Shown one piece after another: positions 46,906-59,447 of a DNA stretch of 64,000 nucleotides (its first letter is position 1; each line of letters opens with the position of its first letter). Source of the stretch: Ochotona curzoniae. Its lineage: Eukaryota > Chordata > Mammalia > Lagomorpha > Ochotonidae. Under the pieces are notes generated by a model. It was given only the letters and a program-made list of their open reading frames with translations. It was not told where the DNA came from and did not search any database. The stretch spans positions 1 to 64,000 of the forward strand of contig NW_024465800.1 in NCBI RefSeq assembly GCF_017591425.1. The letters are read 5' to 3'. Both the position numbers and the translations under genes were made by a program.

Positions 46906-47799
46906 GCCTTTTGCAGAACATCCCTGCAGGCAGCTCATCTCAGTTTCCTGAGAGCCCAACCTTCAGATCTCATAGGCTGGGCTTCAAATCCTTCTTATTC
47001 AGTGTCCTTTCCAATAATTTGATTTAATATTAGTACTTTCTTGGCAATACTTAGTGGCTGGCTTGAGGGTTGTCATACTTCCAGAGCCAGAGCAACAACT
47101 GAGGTTTAGTTGTCTTCCTAGTCCACAGAAGTATAAGACAATAAATATATGTTGCTTCATACTGTTAAACTGGAGTTGATGCATTCTGTAACAAGAGAAA
47201 CCTACTGCAGTCACTTCGCGAAACCATCCAGGTGATTTCTGCTGTCCTGGGAAAGTATAGCAAGGCTCTGAGGGGTCACATGCATTCAGTCACCAGAGTC
47301 TTAGACATGCCATGTCCCTTTGCCTGGGCACTTCTCTTCACTTAGATCTGGACTGATCATTTCTCAATATAAAGCCTAATTAGCACTAGATATTTGAGGA
47401 TTTCCTACAAAGTAAATTTTGTAGCACAGTTATTCTTACTGCATTTTCCATTCAATTGTACTGAAATTTCACTTTGATTTCTTTTTCATTGTTCCACAAT
47501 TTCCAGTTCTGCATCTATTACTATGTCTAGTATATAGTTGAATGTCTAATTTGAAAGGACTAAGGATTACAATAGATACATTTTGATCTGAGCCTCCAGG
47601 ATTTGCGACAAGGAGATTAAATGCTGATCATGTGTCTCTGGTTAAAACAAGAGTTTACCTTCCTTAGAAAGCACTGTGGGGGTGTGCATTCAGGAGCTCA
47701 TAAATGCAAAGAGAATTGGATGCAGGAAAAAATAGGAGTGAGAGTGAAAGGACATCCCTGCCTTGTACCCATGGATGGGACACTGTGATCGTCCAGAGT
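46906..47799. other. No recognisable feature
   Basis: No gene or named repeat seen. Confidence 0.4.
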
Positions 47800-47930
47800 A
47801 TGATTTCAGGGCTGAACTCTATGGTACCGAAGTCTGAGTTTTGCTATGCAGTGTCAATGTGATCTTGAAAAAATTACTCTAATTGTCTGCATCTAGTCTC
47901 ATTCAATAAAGTGATCTCATTGCATGTTTG
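47800..47930 (+). mobile_element. Possible MIR fragment
   Basis: GTGTCAATGTGATCTTGAAAAAATTACTCTAATTGTCTGCATCTAGTCTCATTC resembles the MIR core GTGTGACCTTGGGCAAGTTACT...CCTCAGTTTC. Strongly diverged. Confidence 0.4.
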
Positions 47931-48104
47931 CAAAAAACAATGTGTGTGTTTAAAGCAGAACAGAGTAACCTGCATAAATATTCATTATTGAAGGAATATT
48001 CCAGAAATATAGTATAATGCTATTATAAACACATGCTCTGTGGATGACATAGAAGGACTAAAACACTGGAAAAGCCAGTGTATTAACAATCATGGCTATC
48101 AGGT

Positions 48105-48325
48105 ACCTGCTTTGTATGGGGCTTTGTAATAACACGAATGTGTTAACTCAATTCTCATATACACTGCAACAGTTATGTATGAAGAGTGGTGATGTACTGA
48201 TGATCAGTCATATCTACTCCACAATTAAGTAATTTGTCCAAAGTCACAGCAGTAGGGAGGGTTGAAATTGGGACTTAATAACATGCTATTCATTCAGAGT
48301 CTGCCCTATCATCCACTGTGCTGCA
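48105..48325 (-). mobile_element. MIR SINE
   Basis: TGTTAACTCAATTCTCATATACACTGCAACAG...TAAGTAATTTGTCCAAAGTCACAGCAGTAGG...TTGAAATTGGGACTTAA...CATCCACTGTGCTGCAC is the reverse complement of MIR in order, an ancient therian SINE. Confidence 0.8.
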
Positions 48326-48749
48326 CTTTTTCTGTGAGTGGTCCATGTTTGAGTCTCCAGAGTTATTCCAGCATAAACGTATGGAGACTTGGCTGGAATT
48401 GGAAGTTGAGCTAGGTGTTGTTTAGATCAACAGAACTTTTGTATCATCTAATTAAGCTTCTTTACCTCATACTTCGGTTGTTTCTTTAAGATTATTGTAT
48501 AAATGTATACTACAATGTTCTGTGCAAGACAAAACTAAACATTTACTTGGTTTGAATTTGTTTGATTTATGCACTAAGGGAGCAAAGACAATGCATTGCT
48601 TTGTCTAAAATTGAGTGAAGTGGTGGAGTGACATGAACTTATTGTTTGACCTGAAATGAGGAATGTAGTCATACTGAGAGGAGAATAAAACATATGAAGA
48701 TGCTTGAGTTTAGGGAATCAGTCAACCCTGGATCTGATTTAATGCTGGA
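48326..48749. other. No recognisable feature
   Basis: AT-rich sequence. Confidence 0.4.
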
Positions 48750-48765
48750 AAACATAACTACTCTT

Positions 48766-49096
48766 TTTTTTTAAAGATTTATTTTTTTGTTATTATTTTT
48801 ATTGGAAAGGCGGATATACAGAGAGGAGAGGCAGAGAGGAAGATCTTCCATCTGATGATTCACTCCCCAAGTGAGCGCAACGGCCGATACCATGCCTATC
48901 CGAGGCCAGGAGCCTCTTCTGGGTCTCCGGCGCGGGTGCAGGGTCCCAAAGCTTTGGGGCCGTCCTCGACTGCTTTCCCGGGCCACAGGCAGGGAGCTGG
49001 AAGGGAAGCGGGGCCGCTGGGATAGAACCGGCACCCATATGGGATCCCAGGCGTGCAAGGCGAGGACCTTAACCACTGCACCACCGCGCCGGGCCC
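48766..49096 (-). mobile_element. CSINE, young
   Basis: ATTGGAAAGGCGGATATACAGAGAGG ... CACCGCGCCGGGCCC on the minus strand. AAACATAACTACTCTT is exact on both sides (48750-48765 and 49097-49112). Confidence 0.97.
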
Positions 49097-49182
49097 AAAC
49101 ATAACTACTCTTAACTGAATGCACTTAAACGCCTGAACTTGGCACTGTGCTCTGGATATTTGATAAGCAATTAGCTTGAGCA

Positions 49183-49325
49183 TAAATATATATATGAACA
49201 TAAATGATGTATATATATATGAAATGAGAGTACAGATATATATGTACTCATATATGTATATATATTTCATATATATGTACTCTCATACATATATAAAATT
49301 CATATATCTATGAAATTCATTTTTT
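49183..49325. repeat. AT-rich block with inverted repeats
   Basis: Alternating TATATA stretches. ATGAGAGTAC (49224-49233) and GTACTCTCAT (49277-49286) are perfect inverted copies within it. Confidence 0.85.
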
Positions 49326-50085
49326 GGAATATGTTCCCAGAAGTGAGGATTTATGCTAGACTGATTTTCAGTTTTCTAAGGAATTGTTATACTAGCTTCC
49401 CTAATGGTTGTACTAGTTTCCATCCCCACTGTTTCCTGTACACCTCACCAGCATTTGTTATTTTTTGCCTGTGTTAACTGTTTAAAAATGTGTGTGAGAA
49501 GGAACTCCGTGTGTTTTATTGATATCATTACTTGCGTTTGCCTGAGGGATAACAACAGTGTGCACTGAGCTTTGTGTTTAATGTCCGTTTGTACTTGTTT
49601 TGAAAAAAAAATTCTCCATTCATATCATTTGCCCATTTTCCTGGTTTGACTTCCTTAAGCTCCTGTCATAGTTTGGCTATCAATCATTTATTACATTCAT
49701 AATTTGCAAAAGTTTTCTCTTATTTTGTTGATTATCACCTCATTCTCTTGATCACTTTATTCATTGTGCAAAAATTCCTTTTTATATAACCACATTTTCT
49801 ATTTTTAATTGCATTTATCATTAACAGCTCAGCCTAAACACTGTTGCCTGAGCCTATGTCTTGCAGTGTTTTTTTTTTTTCTATGTTTTATTCAAGTAGT
49901 GTCACAGTTTCAGGTGTTATATGTAGAATTTGGTCCATTTTTAGTTGATATTTGATTGGAGTACTTTTATACTCTTATTTAAAGCTTCTGCATGTGGAAA
50001 TCCCATTTTCCCCACAAGAATTGTTGGCAATAATTTTAATTCACTGAATTTTTGAGGATTAGGTTTTGGATGTATGTTTTATGTT
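49315..50085 (-). mobile_element. L1 ORF2 C-terminal fragment (old)
   Basis: CCCACTGTTTCCTGTACACCTCACCAGCATTTGTTATT, ATATCATTTGCCCATTTTCC, TCTTATTTTGTTGATTATCACC and CCTGAGCCTATGTCTTGCAG are the reverse complement of L1 ORF2 blocks in the expected order. Confidence 0.85.
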
Positions 50086-50151
50086 AAAATTGGTTTCATG
50101 AAGTTAAACTCAATCAATTAATTGTTTGATGCTTTTTAAAACCTCAAATTG

Positions 50152-50451
50152 GGGCCCAGTGTGATAAAGTCCTCCCCTTGAACATGTTGTGATCCAATAT
50201 GAGCACTGGTTCTAGTCCCAGCAGCTACACTTCCCATACAGCTACCTGCTTGTAGCCTGAGAAAGCTTTTGAGGATGGCCCCAAAGCCTTGGGGACCTGC
50301 ACGAGTGTGGGAGACCCAGAAGAGGCTCCTGGCCTCGGATTGGTTCAACTCCAGCCATTTTGGCCCCTTGGGGAGAGAACCATCAGACGGAAGATCTTCC
50401 TCTCTGTTTATCTGTCTTTCCAATAAAAATAAATAGACCTTAAAAGAAAGA
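50152..50451 (+). mobile_element. CSINE
   Basis: GGGCCCAGTGTGATAAAGTCC head (A-box region partly deleted), ending TTTCCAATAAAAATAAATAGACC. CAAATTG flanks at 50145-50151 and 50452-50458. Confidence 0.92.
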
Positions 50452-50592
50452 CAAATTGCTTGTTAATATCACTCAAAGTAATTAACTTTAAAAATTCCAT
50501 TGCTTCTGTCAGACTAATATTTTTATGAATTAGCCTACTGTATGCTAGCTCTTCCATCTATGCATAGATGTAGGTTAATAATTTCACCTTTG

Positions 50593-52873
50593 GAGCTTAT
50601 ACCTCCAGTCGCCTCTCGGCAGCAGGTGGGTCCCGGGCCAGGGCGTCTCATGTCCGGATCCCATACGCCTGCCATCATGGGTACATGGTGAGCCGGGCTT
50701 GGGCGGCCAGGGAGCCATTTGGTGCCAGGCTTTGCCTGCTGGCTGCTCGGCAGGGGAACCCTGGGATTTTGGTGGTTTGAATTGCTGCTTATGTGGCTCC
50801 ACGTTGAACCCGATGTGTTTCTGCGAGTTGGAGTTGAATACATCCTAAAGTTTCCCAATGACTTTTCCTCTCCCTTTAAAGAAAGTGTACCACTTAGCAA
50901 TGCTGACCACCAAATACCAGTTCATGCTAAAGCTTTCGCATGTGTCTTGTCCAGTAGACACACTAACTAGATTAAGGCTACCGCCAAGGAGCACGTGGGC
51001 TGGAATGGGGGCTGTGTTCTGATCTGGTAACAGTGAAATCCCCCTTGGCACAAGTGTGGACTGGGACTGGACGCACCAGGCTGGACCAGACCCCAGTACT
51101 GTCTGGTGCTCCTGGAGGACCAGGATAGAAGTGGGACGGATTATGCTAGGTCGCAACCCCTACTGAACCATGTGTGAGCCGTATGTGGGAATGGACTGGA
51201 CGAGCCATGGCTGGGCTGAAATATCCAACAACAAGAACCAGCTTGGGTCGAAAGCTAGTCAGGAACTGGGCTAGGGCTGGCTCATGGACCCACTGGCATG
51301 TGCAAAATCCGGCAATGGGAGAGGTTCTGATGGAGGAGCCTGGGCAACTCCTCTGGCAGGACACAGACCTCACTGGTAAGCGCAAGAAGCATGAATGGAA
51401 ACAGCCCAGAGCAGGCCACAAGAAGTTTCCCACTGGCAAACATTAGGCATGGATTGGGGGCAGACCAGGCTAATCAGTTAACATCATCACTGGCAAATCC
51501 GAGCACCAGAACAGAGTAAGGGCCGAGCCAGGTTTGGTTGTGATAAAAACCAGTCCACACTACAGAATGCCAGGAGGAGGTTGACTGTGCCGGATGTGAC
51601 TGCAGTGCCCATCCAGCACACGTGAGAAACAGAAGGGGAGGGGACAGAGCCAGTGGGGGAATAAGGGGAGGTTCCCCCTGCTGGACAGCTACTCCCACTG
51701 GAGAGCATGAACTGGGATGGGGGCAGACCAGACTAAGCAGGGCTACAACACCTGTGCGCCTCCTGTGGACTAGACCAGGAAAAAGCCAGGATGGGTTGAT
51801 TGTTCCTTGGGTGCAACCTACAATTAGAATGGGAGAGGGCTGTTTGGGCATAGCTGTAGCATCAGCTGGCAGAAACTGGCACTGGGGGCTAATCCTGTCA
51901 AGTTAAACTTCAGAACCACCTGGAAAGTGCACAATCTGGGAGTGAGAGACTTGGGAGGGAAATAGTGGGTTCCCCCCTCTTGGGTTACCACTGCCACAGG
52001 AAGGCACGAGAACTAGGACAGGGGCTGGGGTAGCTAGACAGAGAGGCACTCAACCACACCCATGAAGGCTTGACTGTTGAGCTGGGTAGATGGATCCAAG
52101 CTTCAATGCCATTTGCCATGTACGACAACCAGGGGGATGTGGGTTAGATTGGACTGGTCTGCCACACATATTGGCAAACCAGGGTAGGGGGTTGGCCTGG
52201 TGGGGGTTATTGTGGGCCGCTCTCATCAGGATGCAGCTCCCACTGGTTTAGGTGAAGACCAAGTATGTGCTGTACAGAACCAGGCTGGACTGCGACACCC
52301 ATTGGTTCCAGTAGAAGGCGGGGCTGAAAACAGAAGCAACCTAGCACTTGCAACTACCAGCTGACCGGGTGATGGACTGTACTGGGCCCTGTGCTTGCTG
52401 GTGCATATGAGTATCTGGCCTGGGAACACCTCAGACGAAGTTTCTTTGGTGATCTGCCCAACTGAAATGCCAGACTCAGAACACAAACCATGAAGGGACA
52501 GAAGATGGAACAAGTTAATCAACCACCTCAGCAACAAAATACTGGGCAAATAGAGGTGCTATGATGGACAATGTCAATTAATGGATTTTTCAACAACCTC
52601 ATCGTGTTTGGAGAGGCAAGATTGGCAGCAATTTCAAAACTGGTGACCTATTGAAACCACTTCAATGAGTATCTCGGAGCATGCCCCACATGCGGGACTT
52701 GGGGTGGGTGGGAGATCAGGTGGGGCTTCTCCCTCAATATTCCCCTCTACCTCAGATATATGAAGGAAACAATATGGAAATAATAGTCTTACCCGCTTTC
52801 CTGTAGCCCTTGACCTTTTATGCACAAATTAACCATGTAAAGATTGTTAAAATAAACAAACAAACAAAAAAAA
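50593..52873 (+). mobile_element. Unnamed poly(A)-tailed composite element, copy C (apparently full length)
   Basis: Flanked by TTCACCTTTG at 50583-50592 and 52874-52883. Order: a 5' domain of about 370 bp that starts GAGCTTATACCTCCAGTCG (GC-rich, then mixed), present only in this copy; a body from about 50975 to 52310 of degenerate repeats like GGACTGGGAYGGGGGCAGACCAGGCT...CCCACTGGCA; and a 3' domain from about 52310 (GGACTTGGGGTGGGTGGGAG...CTCCCTC). It ends AAAGATTGTTAAAATAAACAAACAAACAAAAAAAA. It aligns colinearly with the reverse complement of copies A and B. No long frame; an 83-codon frame in the 5' domain is unrecognised. The duplication and A tail point to LINE-driven insertion. Confidence 0.78.
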
Positions 52874-52883
52874 TTCACCTTTG

Positions 52884-54111
52884 TTGTTCTCTGGTTATTT
52901 CTTCATAAAATTCCCTTGAGGATTTTCAGGAAAATGACAGATACAAACCTCTAACAACTCCCTCCTCTATAAAAGCAAGGGAAGATTGGACAAATATTAG
53001 TCTTTGAAATTCATAATATTTTAAAAAAAAGTGTTTGCAGCATATATCTGAGGAAAATGGATAGCCATGTATAAGGAGACTAACTTTGTGGCATTTTAAT
53101 TTGTGGTGTTTTAATCTGTCTTCCAAACTCTCAACAGAATATTCTGGGAAACCAACAGCTACATTCATGTTTAAAAAAAAATCAAATTAAGAAAATCAAA
53201 GTAAGAAACATGATGTTGAAATGCCTTAAAACCACAATCCCTGTGAATTGTGATTATTTTCCCTGTTTTGCAGTTCATTGAAAGCACTAGGAAACTGTCT
53301 GTGGATATCTTGATTTTTTTTCCCTTGATAACAGTCCTTATTGTAAGGTATCTGCTTGCAACTTCTAATTTCTTAATTTCACAAATACCCGAGTCATGAG
53401 ACAAAAATGAGGGAAAATTATAAGCAAAATCAAATACATAAAGTTTCAAGCTGGGAAATGTGACCTCAAAAGAAGTGTGGGACATCTCTGGCCTAGTGTT
53501 TACAATCTAAAAGACCACATGCTTGTGTGGAGCTCTGAGTATGCCTGAGAAGCAGAGGTATGTGTCCTTATCTCTGCCAGACAGAGTTTGTGCATGTAAG
53601 AAATGAAGACAAAGGCAGAGTAAACTGTCTTGATTATTTTTGAATTTCTATTGCAAAATTGCTCACAGAACTCCTCAGCAAGGCACATAGTTCAAAGGGT
53701 CTTGGTTCAAGGCATTGAAAGTAATCTCTATATAAGCATTAGCAGGCCACACAACTAACCCATCTGACCTTTCAATGACCTCATGGGACTAAGAATGCAA
53801 ACATTACAGAACACATTCAGAAAAATTACCAAATAGGCAAAGGCCAACACAAATAATAAACAGCATTAGGGACAATCCTTTAGGAGAGAGAAACATTTTA
53901 TTTCCATGTTTAAAGAATTGTATTATTGAAAACACCCTGATATAGCCAAAAGGTGTAAAACACAAACAAAACTGAACTAAAAATAATGCACATCCTATTC
54001 CCCCAAAAAGACAAATTATAAGTAGTATTTATCCAAAAGAAACTCCAGGAATTGGATTAATTGTACACCATTTTTATTACACAGCATCTTTATTCAAAGG
54101 ATTAATAGGAA
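52884..54111. other. No recognisable feature
   Basis: AT-rich. The open frame at 53171-53485 has no recognisable domain. Confidence 0.4.
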
Positions 54112-54420
54112 CCAACATGGTTTCCTAGTGCTAAATCTTCTCCTTGCATGTGGTATCAGGACCCCATTTGTTCACCAGTTCATGTCTCAGCTACCTACCT
54201 TGCTTCCCATCTAGCCCCCTGGATGTGGCCTGGGAAAGCAGTCAAGAATGGCTCAAAGCCTTGGGACCCTGCCCTCACGTGGGAGACCTGGAGGAAGCTC
54301 CTTGCTCCTGGCTTTGTATTGGCTCAGTTGCAGCCATTGTGGCCACTTGGGGAGTGAACCAGCAGATGGAAACTGTTTTTTTGTCTCTCCTCTCTGTAAA
54401 AATATGGTTTTCTAAGAAAA
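54112..54420 (+). mobile_element. CSINE
   Basis: ATGTGGCCTGGGAAAGCAGTCAAGAATGG, CTCACGTGGGAGACCTGG and GGCCACTTGGGGAGTGAACCAGCAGATGGAA. The head is diverged and the tail mutated. Confidence 0.88.
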
Positions 54421-54829
54421 AATAATATATGTATACATATATATTTAGTTAACAGAAAAGGATTAACAGAAATCAAGTTGACGAGATAAAGGAAAATAAA
54501 CTTAATGTAAAGAATTAGTAAATACAGAATACAAATACAAAAAAAAAAACATGAAAAACAGAAATTCCAGTGTTGCTAAATAAAATGAAAATCAATACAG
54601 TGATTCAGTGAATTTCATTCACAGGATAAAAGAATCATTAAACTGGAGTGAATGTCAACTGAGATTATTCAATGAGAAGATGAGTAACAAAAAATTTAAT
54701 GAAGAAAAATGGACAGAAAAGAGCTTCACTGATGTGTTGAAAGCCATCATATTTCCCAAATATATGAAATGGCAGTTCAAGAAGAGAGGAAACATAATGT
54801 GACATAAATAAACTATATCTCAATAATGA
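54421..54829. other. No recognisable feature
   Basis: A-rich sequence, possibly an eroded L1 continuing into the next entry. Confidence 0.35.
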
Positions 54830-55600
54830 GATAAACCTAAATCTCCAAATTCAAAATTAAGTATCTACATATCCAAGAATCTCAAAATATTTTGAAATAT
54901 ATTTGCGATATCCAATGTTACAATCATGATATGCAATGTGTTTGAGAGCCAGCAGAAAGGAGTAACTTATCACATAGAAGATGTGTTATTTTTCCCTAGT
55001 AACTATGGTAGCCAGGTAACTAGACTAACATATTCAAATTAGTGAAAGAAAAATGTATCAACTAAAAATTCTATATTACTTAAAATTCCCTTAGGAGGAA
55101 AAGAAGAATTAAAGACATCCCAAGATAAATAAAAACTGAAATCAGTTTTCAGTTTTCACTTCCTTAAAGAAATATTGGAGAGATTTGTTAAGGTTAACAT
55201 GGAGACATGAGAACGTCACTGGCATGCTAAGCAATGAATAAAGATCATTCACGAAAACAGTTACGTAAGTCAGTGAAATATAGCTGTAAAAACACTAAGA
55301 ATGTAGTTTTGCTTATAATTTATTTGAACAATAATTTATTTAAACGTCATTGATCAAGAACAGTACATTTGACAATGGACATACGACATTCATTGGTTCA
55401 ATAGTAAAATATAAGAATAGATAAATGACAGCAATGACTTATAAAGAAAAATAAAGTAAAGCAAGAATATCAAATAGATGACAAGATTTGTATATATTTG
55501 AGCTTCAGTTGGTTCATATTCAAACTAGATTATTATAAATTTCTCAAATATGTCTTTTATGAGAATAACAAATTGGGTAGTCAGAAATAAGAGGAATCAA
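54830..55600 (+). mobile_element. L1 fragment, ORF1 end to inter-ORF region (old)
   Basis: AACATATTCAAATTAGTGAAAGAAAAATGTATCAACTAAAAATTCTATAT and TTAAAGACATCCCAAGATAAATAAAA match the ORF1 3' part of old mammalian L1. TTCATATTCAAACTAGATTATTATAAATTT matches sequence before ORF2. Confidence 0.78.
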
Positions 55601-57266
55601 ATGGTATACTATAACATTTCTATTTCATAAAACTAACCCAGGCCCCCATTTCTAAAGTATTTCTTTCTATTCTGTGACTGCATTTGCCTGTGTTCAAGCT
55701 GGTCTTTCTGAATATATTGTTGTTTCCTTAAACTCCTAGAATCACATATATGATACAGGAGAAAGATGAGGAGCAGGATTAAAAAGATCTCCATTTGTTT
55801 TCCATCATTATAGGATATTAGATCACTCCAGTAATAGCTACATCTCAGTGAGTGGCATTTTGATTGCTTCTTTTCCCTGAGAAATGTTGCCAATACATTG
55901 TATTTGGCCATGTTTAACTTGCCCATGTTTGTGGGAGGACTAAGTCTGCTGAAGCACCTGGTTTGTGGTTATGTGATTATATGAAGGAGATTCCAAGATT
56001 ACACAGAAAAATAATGTGAAAATAACGATTGCTGTCAAACAATTTTGAACTCCATAAGGGTTTTTAAAAATTCATTGAAATACATATAATGAAAAAATAC
56101 TGGGTGTGAAAAATAACTTGGAAAAGCAGTTAGTAGTTTCCAGGGTGGAGTTTACTAAAGACAAAAGAACTAAGGAACACCCAATTATGTTTCCTTTTGT
56201 TTGATTGATTGATTGCAAAATGATAGCTCATGTTGACACTTTCATTCATAACAGAATAATATTTTGAGAACACACTTAGTTAAAGATTATACACATAATA
56301 ATGATACAACTATACCCATTTCAAAATTAATTGACTAGGTAATCCCAGATTCCAACAGCAAACTATTTACAATAATAGGTGAAAATATTAGAAGACATTT
56401 TTATTTCAGTATCCCAACTCTAAAAAGACTTTCCCTTTCTTCTTAATTGTGCTAAAGACTTAAATCACATGTCCATAAAATATTGAGATGAAAAAATACT
56501 TTCTGTAGGAAACAAAAATTCAAAACTTTTAAATGATTATAGATAATGCAAAGGCCATTAAAAACTTTGGCTATATTCATATTTGCCCAAAGAACATTTA
56601 GAAGCAGCTGATTTTATTACCCCTGAAATGGGTTAGATAATTAATTTTGTATCCTACTGTGATTTGTTAATAGATGCTCAGGATTAAAAGGCATCAGACC
56701 TTATCCACAGGAAATTAATTTGTACTCTGAGCAACCAGAAGTGAGGGAGATGTGAAATGGATGATGTTTCAGGAGCAGAATTAATGAGCTGTAATAACTT
56801 TGCATAAATAAAACTATATAAGCCTTTCCTTGAGTTGTGTTTGTGAGTACCCGAGGCAGGTTTGCTCCTGTGGGAGGCCAAGGGCAAGAGAATGTTGGTT
56901 GCATGTTCAATTTCATGGAGTGCCTCATATGTATCTTATGATGTGCTTTGTTTTGTAAAAGAAAAAATACCCAGCAAAGGCCATCATTTAATACTGCTTC
57001 TGCCGGAGGAGCTGGGCTATAATTTCCAGCATCCTTCTCGATCCCCAGGTTGACCGAGGCCTTCACTAATACTACTTGGAGGGGAAGGCATAAGATATAT
57101 TAAGAAATAACACAGAGAATTATAATATGTAATCCACAAGGTCTCATATACATTTTTATAAATTAACATTGCAATTTTGTAATTATTTTATTTAGTGTAA
57201 TGTGATATTTATTAATTCCTATGTGTCGTCACGTTCTTTTCCAGTCATTTCAAAGATGAATAGGTT

Positions 57267-57296
57267 TTTGTTGTTGTTGTTGTTGTTGTTGTTGTT
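57267..57296. repeat. (TTG)n microsatellite
   Basis: Ten TTG units. Confidence 0.95.
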
Positions 57297-57689
57297 ATCT
57301 AATGTCCCTCCACTGTGTTATGGAAAACTAGAGTTTATTCCTCTATCTAGATATGTTTAACTACTGTCTAAAACCTCCCTCTGTTGAAAAGTGTTATTAT
57401 ATAGGCTAAGTTTTATATGTAGTGTCACCTAGATTTTAAAAGCATTCATGAAAATCACGCTGTTAGGAAGGCTCCTAGTGGAGATGAAATCTCCACAATT
57501 ATTGAAAAGAAACAAAAACATCAACAAAATGAAACCAAACAGATAAACAATCCTTACTGGCACCTTTCACCAAATCTATGTAACTTTACTTATAAATACT
57601 TTAAGCACATTTCTTTTTCCAAGTTGGTGCTTACTCTAGCTGAAAATGAATGTACTAATTAAAATGTTAATTGTGAACTGATAACAGTG

Positions 57690-57721
<32 letters not shown>
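57690..57721. repeat. (TAA)n microsatellite
   Basis: About ten TAA units. Confidence 0.95.
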
Positions 57722-57723
<2 letters not shown>

Positions 57724-57954
57724 ACCTGAGCATGAAAGAGGGAGTGAGACTGGGTGCACAGAGATGGAGTCTTCTGTTTACCTGAGAGTTCCTTTCACCT
57801 TAAGTAGTAGACATATAATAAAGTTTAGTTTTAGTATTAACTGCACCTGAAAACATTCTGGTTCACATATATCACAAGTGAACCTTTTCATTGCCAATAC
57901 TTGGTTGTCTTCTGAACTGGAATAAATTGATTTTCATTCAGTATCATTTACTTC

Positions 57955-58112
57955 AGTGGTTGTTGAGTTCAAGGTTCAGGCTGTTTCAGCCACAAGGAGT
58001 AAACCAGAGAACGGAATACCTATTTTTCTCTCTTTTTATTTGTGTTTGAGTCTCTCATTCTTGCTTTCTTATCTTTGCCATTCCAATAAAAATACATACA
58101 TTTTAAAAATTT
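57955..58112 (+). mobile_element. Old CSINE 3' fragment
   Basis: GCTGTTTCAGCCACAAGGAGTAAACCAGAGAACGGAA...TTTGCCATTCCAATAAAAATACATACATTTT matches the SINE 3' third. Confidence 0.5.
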
Positions 58113-58745
58113 ATGTGAAATGAAAAAATAAGGGTCAGAGGCAGTGGCAAAAAAGACGTGACTCCTGTATCATGGTTCAAGGCAGGGTGGGTCATACCAG
58201 CGGTGCCTTTTAAGGGAAGATTCGACCCTCAAAGAGGATGATGAAAATTGGATACAAAATTTCCTCTTTTAATGTATCAGCCTCAATCCATCAGTATTAA
58301 CTATTTACATATAGATAAAGATAGATATAAGCATCACCTGTGTTAAATTTCTTCTCAATACAGAGTTGGCAGGAAGGAAGGTGGAGAATCTAACAGGTGT
58401 GATTTAATAGAGAGGAGGGATACATTCTAATACCTTACTGAATGGTACAATGAATCCCACACTGTGTATGTAAAAAAGCTAGAAGAGAGGAATTTGGCTA
58501 TATTCATGCAGGTATATTGAACCCTTAAAGCCATGGATATACTAGCTGCTTTGGTTGATTATCACATAATATACATGGCGAGGTTGTACTTCACAAACGC
58601 ATGCACTTATTAAGTGTCAATCAGTGATAATAGTAGTAATAAGAGTGGAGAGAAGAGAGTCCAAACTAGGAAGATGCATGTTTGAGTGCCAAGGAATCTG
58701 GAGTTATGGAAGCAGCCATTCTACAAGGCAGCTGAAACACACGTG
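58113..58745. other. No recognisable feature
   Basis: No gene or named repeat seen. Confidence 0.4.
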
Positions 58746-58749
58746 TGTG

Positions 58750-59030
58750 GGCAGGTATTTGGTGCAGCAGACAGGACTCCCCTATGATTACCGCATCTTG
58801 CATCAGAGTGCTTGAAATCAAGTCCCAACTCTGCTTCTGATTCCAGCTTCTTCCTAATGCACACCCTGTCAGCCAGCAGGTGGCAAGCTAAGTACTTAGA
58901 TCCCTGCGACCAGTGTGGGAGATCCAGATTGGGCCCCCACTTCATAGCTACTAGAGTCAATCAGCAAATGGAGACTCTCTCTCTCTCTGTCTCTCTCTCA
59001 ACTTTCAAATAAAATGAAAACAAATAACAC
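58750..59030 (+). mobile_element. Old CSINE
   Basis: TTGGTGCAGCAGACAGGACT head, GAGTGCTTGAAATCAAGTCCC (B-box region), CCAGTGTGGGAGATCCAG, then CTCTCTCTCT and CTTTCAAATAAAATG. Confidence 0.75.
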
Positions 59031-59445
59031 ACTAAAAATCTAGGAAAATGTGTGAAAGCATCTGAAAGAAGGTTATTTTCAGAAGTTTAACTCAGACATC
59101 ACACTCTAGATGCCAAATGTAAAGGACATGATTTGATATACTTCAGTTTCTCAGAATACTGAACAGGAGACTGATCCAGAAACTCCATCCCCACTGTGGA
59201 ATGTAGCCCATTCTCTCATTGCCAATATCTTCCTTTCCCATTTCACTTTGAAAGCAGCAGGTTCCCCACAGGTTAAATTCTTCCTGTTCTTGATTGGTCA
59301 GCTTTGATCCCAGACTTAAAAATTTCCCACACATACTTTAATTCTTAAAACTAGGCATTCTTCACAATCACACCTTCCTTTAGTCTGTCACATCACTCAC
59401 TGGCATCACATTCCAATGGTTGTTCATTTTAGAATACCGGGAGCA
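59031..59445. other. No recognisable feature
   Basis: No gene or named repeat seen. Confidence 0.4.
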
Positions 59446-59447
59446 AG

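Larger units (their letters stand above)
55601..57949. other. No supported gene; small hydrophobic frame and two trinucleotide repeats
   Basis: Mostly AT-rich unique sequence. It contains a 97-codon minus frame (55633-55926) with one predicted membrane helix, discussed in the findings, a (TTG)n at 57267-57296 and a (TAA)n at 57690-57721. Confidence 0.4.

Noticed and set aside
50719..50970. 83-codon frame in the 5' domain of composite copy C as a captured exon
   Set aside because: No known protein recognised and no splice or conservation evidence; left as part of the element.
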